Positions 62,119 through 64,000 of a stretch of DNA of 64,000 nucleotides are shown here, piece by piece. This stretch comes from G965203045 sp965203045 (lineage in GTDB: Bacteria; Pseudomonadota; Gammaproteobacteria; PS1; Pseudothioglobaceae): assembly GCA_965203045.1 (NCBI GenBank), contig OZ241850.1:1-64000 (forward strand), in the 5' to 3' direction. Positions within the stretch are counted from its first letter, which is position 1; each line of letters begins with the position of its first letter. The notes under the pieces were generated by a model that saw nothing but the letters and a program-made list of their open reading frames with translations, made no database searches and had not been told where the DNA came from. The translations under genes and the position numbers were made by a program.

Positions 62119-63519
62119 TCAACTTACTTTTACTTTGTCTAAATTATCAATAATATCCTTAGGTGTCAGTGCATAATTATTACCATTATAAGTATTAGCG
62201 CTGAGGCTATGAGTAATTACTGCGGTTATTGCAGCATCTAATGGTGAGTAATTTTGCGATATTAGAGACCCAATAAGACCTGCTAAGATATCTCCGCTAC
62301 CGCCTTTGCTTAAAACATTTTTGCCAAAGGGATTGATAAAAAGTTTTTGTTTGTGAGCAATAATGGTGTTTGCTCCTTTTAGAATAAGCACAATTTGAGG
62401 ATAATGTTTAGTGAAATGTTGAGCATAATGAAAACGTTTTGCTTGCAATGTGTGTGTATCAATATCGGCTAAATTAAGTTGTTTTAGTAGCGCTGTAAAT
62501 TCTTTTGGATGCGGGGTGAGAACAATATTTTCTAAATTTAATAGGCTAATTATCTCTTTCTTATAAAATAAATCTGCATCAATTACCACTGGTAGCACAG
62601 CTTTTGTTATATCTTTTATAATACTGCTACGCAGGCTACCCAAGCCCATACCAATTACAATAGCAGTTGTTGTTCTAGGCAGCCGCTTAGCGCTCATTAT
62701 ATCAGGCGCAAAACAAACAATATCTTTATTAGTAATAATAGTGGTCAATCCACTACCAAATTTCAGTGCAGCTTGCGCTGCCAAAATAGTCGCTCCTAAT
62801 TGGCTACCGCCAATAACTACTGTATGTCCATAATTGCCTTTATGAGTATTGTGCTTGTTTCTAATAGGTAGCTTAGCATCGCTTTTTTGCAGTAATTGAA
62901 ATACTGTTTGAGTTTGATAAACCTTAGCACTAACACCTAAATCTGCTACTATAATATTACCAACATAATCTTTAGCATTATCAGCATACAAACATAGTTT
63001 ACCAGCACCCATAGTAATGGTGGTATTTGCTCTAAAGGCAGACGTTTTAATATCTCCTTGTCCATCAATGCCACTTGGTATATCACAAGCAATCCTATAG
63101 GCAGGCATGCTATTTAATTTTTCAATTATATTTGCTGTCTCTGTTGGTAATTCACCTTTAAATCCTGAACCAAAGATTGCATCAACAATCACATCAGCCT
63201 TAATAATAGTTTGGCCTACCACTACCCCTACTTTTTGTGCGCGTTGCCATTGCAGTTTAGCCATTTTACTTTTTGGCTTAAATGCTAAATATAATTTTAG
63301 CGGATAACTACCTATCAACATCCTAGCAAGGGCAATGCCATCTGCCCCATTATTGCCAGCGCCACAGACAATTAAAATGCTATTTGTTGTTTTAAAATTT
63401 TGCTCAATAAAATGTTTGATAGCAATAGCGGCATTTTCCATTAGAATATCTTCGCTTAGAGCAAAATTGCCATAACAACGTTTATCAAGCATGTTGGTAG
63501 ATAAATAAAGATTTTGCAT
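62119..63519 (-). CDS. nnrD: Bifunctional NAD(P)HX epimerase / ADP-dependent NAD(P)HX dehydratase
   Basis: The 466-residue protein fuses the YjeF_N epimerase (CGAGNNGADGIALARML, AIFGSGFKGELP, ACDIPSGIDG) to the ribokinase-like dehydratase (HKGNYGHTVVIGGS, LTPHPKEF, and the catalytic KGGSGDILAGLIGSL). It repairs hydrated NAD(P)H. It is 48 bp after lepA on the same strand. Confidence 0.96.
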   Translation of the reverse strand: MQNLYLSTNMLDKRCYGNFALSEDILMENAAIAIKHFIEQNFKTTNSILIVCGAGNNGADGIALARMLIGSYPLKLYLAFKPKSKMAKLQWQRAQKVGVVVGQTIIKADVIVDAIFGSGFKGELPTETANIIEKLNSMPAYRIACDIPSGIDGQGDIKTSAFRANTTITMGAGKLCLYADNAKDYVGNIIVADLGVSAKVYQTQTVFQLLQKSDAKLPIRNKHNTHKGNYGHTVVIGGSQLGATILAAQAALKFGSGLTTIITNKDIVCFAPDIMSAKRLPRTTTAIVIGMGLGSLRSSIIKDITKAVLPVVIDADLFYKKEIISLLNLENIVLTPHPKEFTALLKQLNLADIDTHTLQAKRFHYAQHFTKHYPQIVLILKGANTIIAHKQKLFINPFGKNVLSKGGSGDILAGLIGSLISQNYSPLDAAITAVITHSLSANTYNGNNYALTPKDIIDNLDKVKVS

Positions 63520-63567
63520 TGATTTAATTAACTAACATATATTTGTCATTTTATATTAAGCAAGGCG

Positions 63568-64000
63568 CTAATCAATATACAGCATTGCTAAAAAAACCTG
63601 CTGAGGGACTTCTACTTTACCAATTGCTCGCATACGTTTTTTGCCTTTTTTTTGTTTTTCTAATAGCTTGCGCTTACGGGTAATATCGCCTCCATAACAT
63701 TTAGCGGTTACATTCTTTCTTAAAGCTTTTACTGTTGTTCTGGCAATAATTTTATTGCCAATACTAGCTTGAATAGCAACATCAAACATCTGACGAGGAA
63801 TAAGTTGCTGCATTTTCTCAGCTAGCTCTCTGCCTTTGCGCATTGCCTCTGCGCGATGCACTATTAGAGCTAAAGCATCAACTTTATCACCATTAATCAT
63901 AATATCAAGGCGGGTAAGATCGGCGTTTTGGTAACGTAGAAATTCATAATCCATTGAAGCAAAACCACGGCTTATTGATTTAAGTTTATCAAAAAAATCC
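63568..64000 (-). CDS. lepA: Elongation factor 4 (LepA), C-terminal part, truncated by the window edge
   Basis: The frame is open to the window end and contains the LepA C-terminus: FDKLKSISRGFASMDYEFLR, DKVDALALIVHRAEA, IPRQMFDVAIQASIGNKIIA and CYGGDITRKRKLLEKQKKGK KRM, ending VFLAMLYID. LepA is a ribosomal GTPase that back-translocates or aids initiation. The GTPase domain is off-window. Confidence 0.97.
   Translation of the reverse strand, partial: DFFDKLKSISRGFASMDYEFLRYQNADLTRLDIMINGDKVDALALIVHRAEAMRKGRELAEKMQQLIPRQMFDVAIQASIGNKIIARTTVKALRKNVTAKCYGGDITRKRKLLEKQKKGKKRMRAIGKVEVPQQVFLAMLYID

Overview
This is an AT-rich, gene-dense bacterial chromosome segment. Protein families and gene order point to a gammaproteobacterium: ndk-(rlmN)-ispG, yhdP-tldD, acpP-fabF, ftsA...lpxC, gph/mupP...yciK and a 14-gene nuo operon. 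Host-interaction-type repeat proteins (ankyrin, Sel1/Hcp), several decayed genes, a periplasmic rhodanese and a missing ftsZ would fit a sulfur-oxidising symbiont-like lineage such as the SUP05/Thioglobaceae group. That placement is inference; no 16S or marker tree is available here.

Positions 1-34.4 kb are mostly housekeeping. They hold the end of an asparagine-synthase-like amidotransferase, a DUF1643 gene with a decayed neighbour, a sorbosone-dehydrogenase-type PQQ protein, uvrB, an aspartate aminotransferase, grxD, lysC, ndk, a heavily deleted rlmN remnant, ispG, DUF2062-lepB, tRNA-Asn, acpP-fabF, ilvB-ilvH-ilvC-pncC-dusA and ftsA-lpxC. In the last pair the two genes overlap by 4 bp and ftsZ is absent from its usual place between them. 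Next come three paralogous secreted, cysteine-paired Sel1 (Hcp-like) genes with duplicated promoter regions. An lspA-thiO-DUF1566-FN3K-radA-retropepsin operon, yjbQ, plsC, gph/mupP-rmuC-yciK and a two-domain sulfurtransferase follow.

Positions 34.5-61.4 kb, on the minus strand, carry yhdP-tldD followed closely by the respiratory complex I operon nuoA-N. The nuo order is conserved, but the operon is interrupted by non-nuo genes. These are a PD-(D/E)XK/HsdR_N-like gene between nuoC and nuoD, a 138-residue protein between nuoE and nuoF, a roughly 7-kb array of five ankyrin-repeat genes between nuoF and nuoG, and a DUF3565 gene between nuoI and nuoJ. The ankyrin genes are chained to each other and to nuoG by 4-bp ATGA stop/start overlaps without visible Shine-Dalgarno sequences. 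Host-facing repeat proteins would therefore be transcribed, and probably translated, together with complex I. The array shows recent expansion: an exact 105-bp in-frame duplication and a fusion of two paralogues.

Positions 61.4-64 kb hold a cytochrome c5-type protein, a bifunctional NAD(P)HX repair enzyme and the 3' end of lepA at the window edge. I saw no CRISPR array, insertion sequence, rRNA or replication origin.
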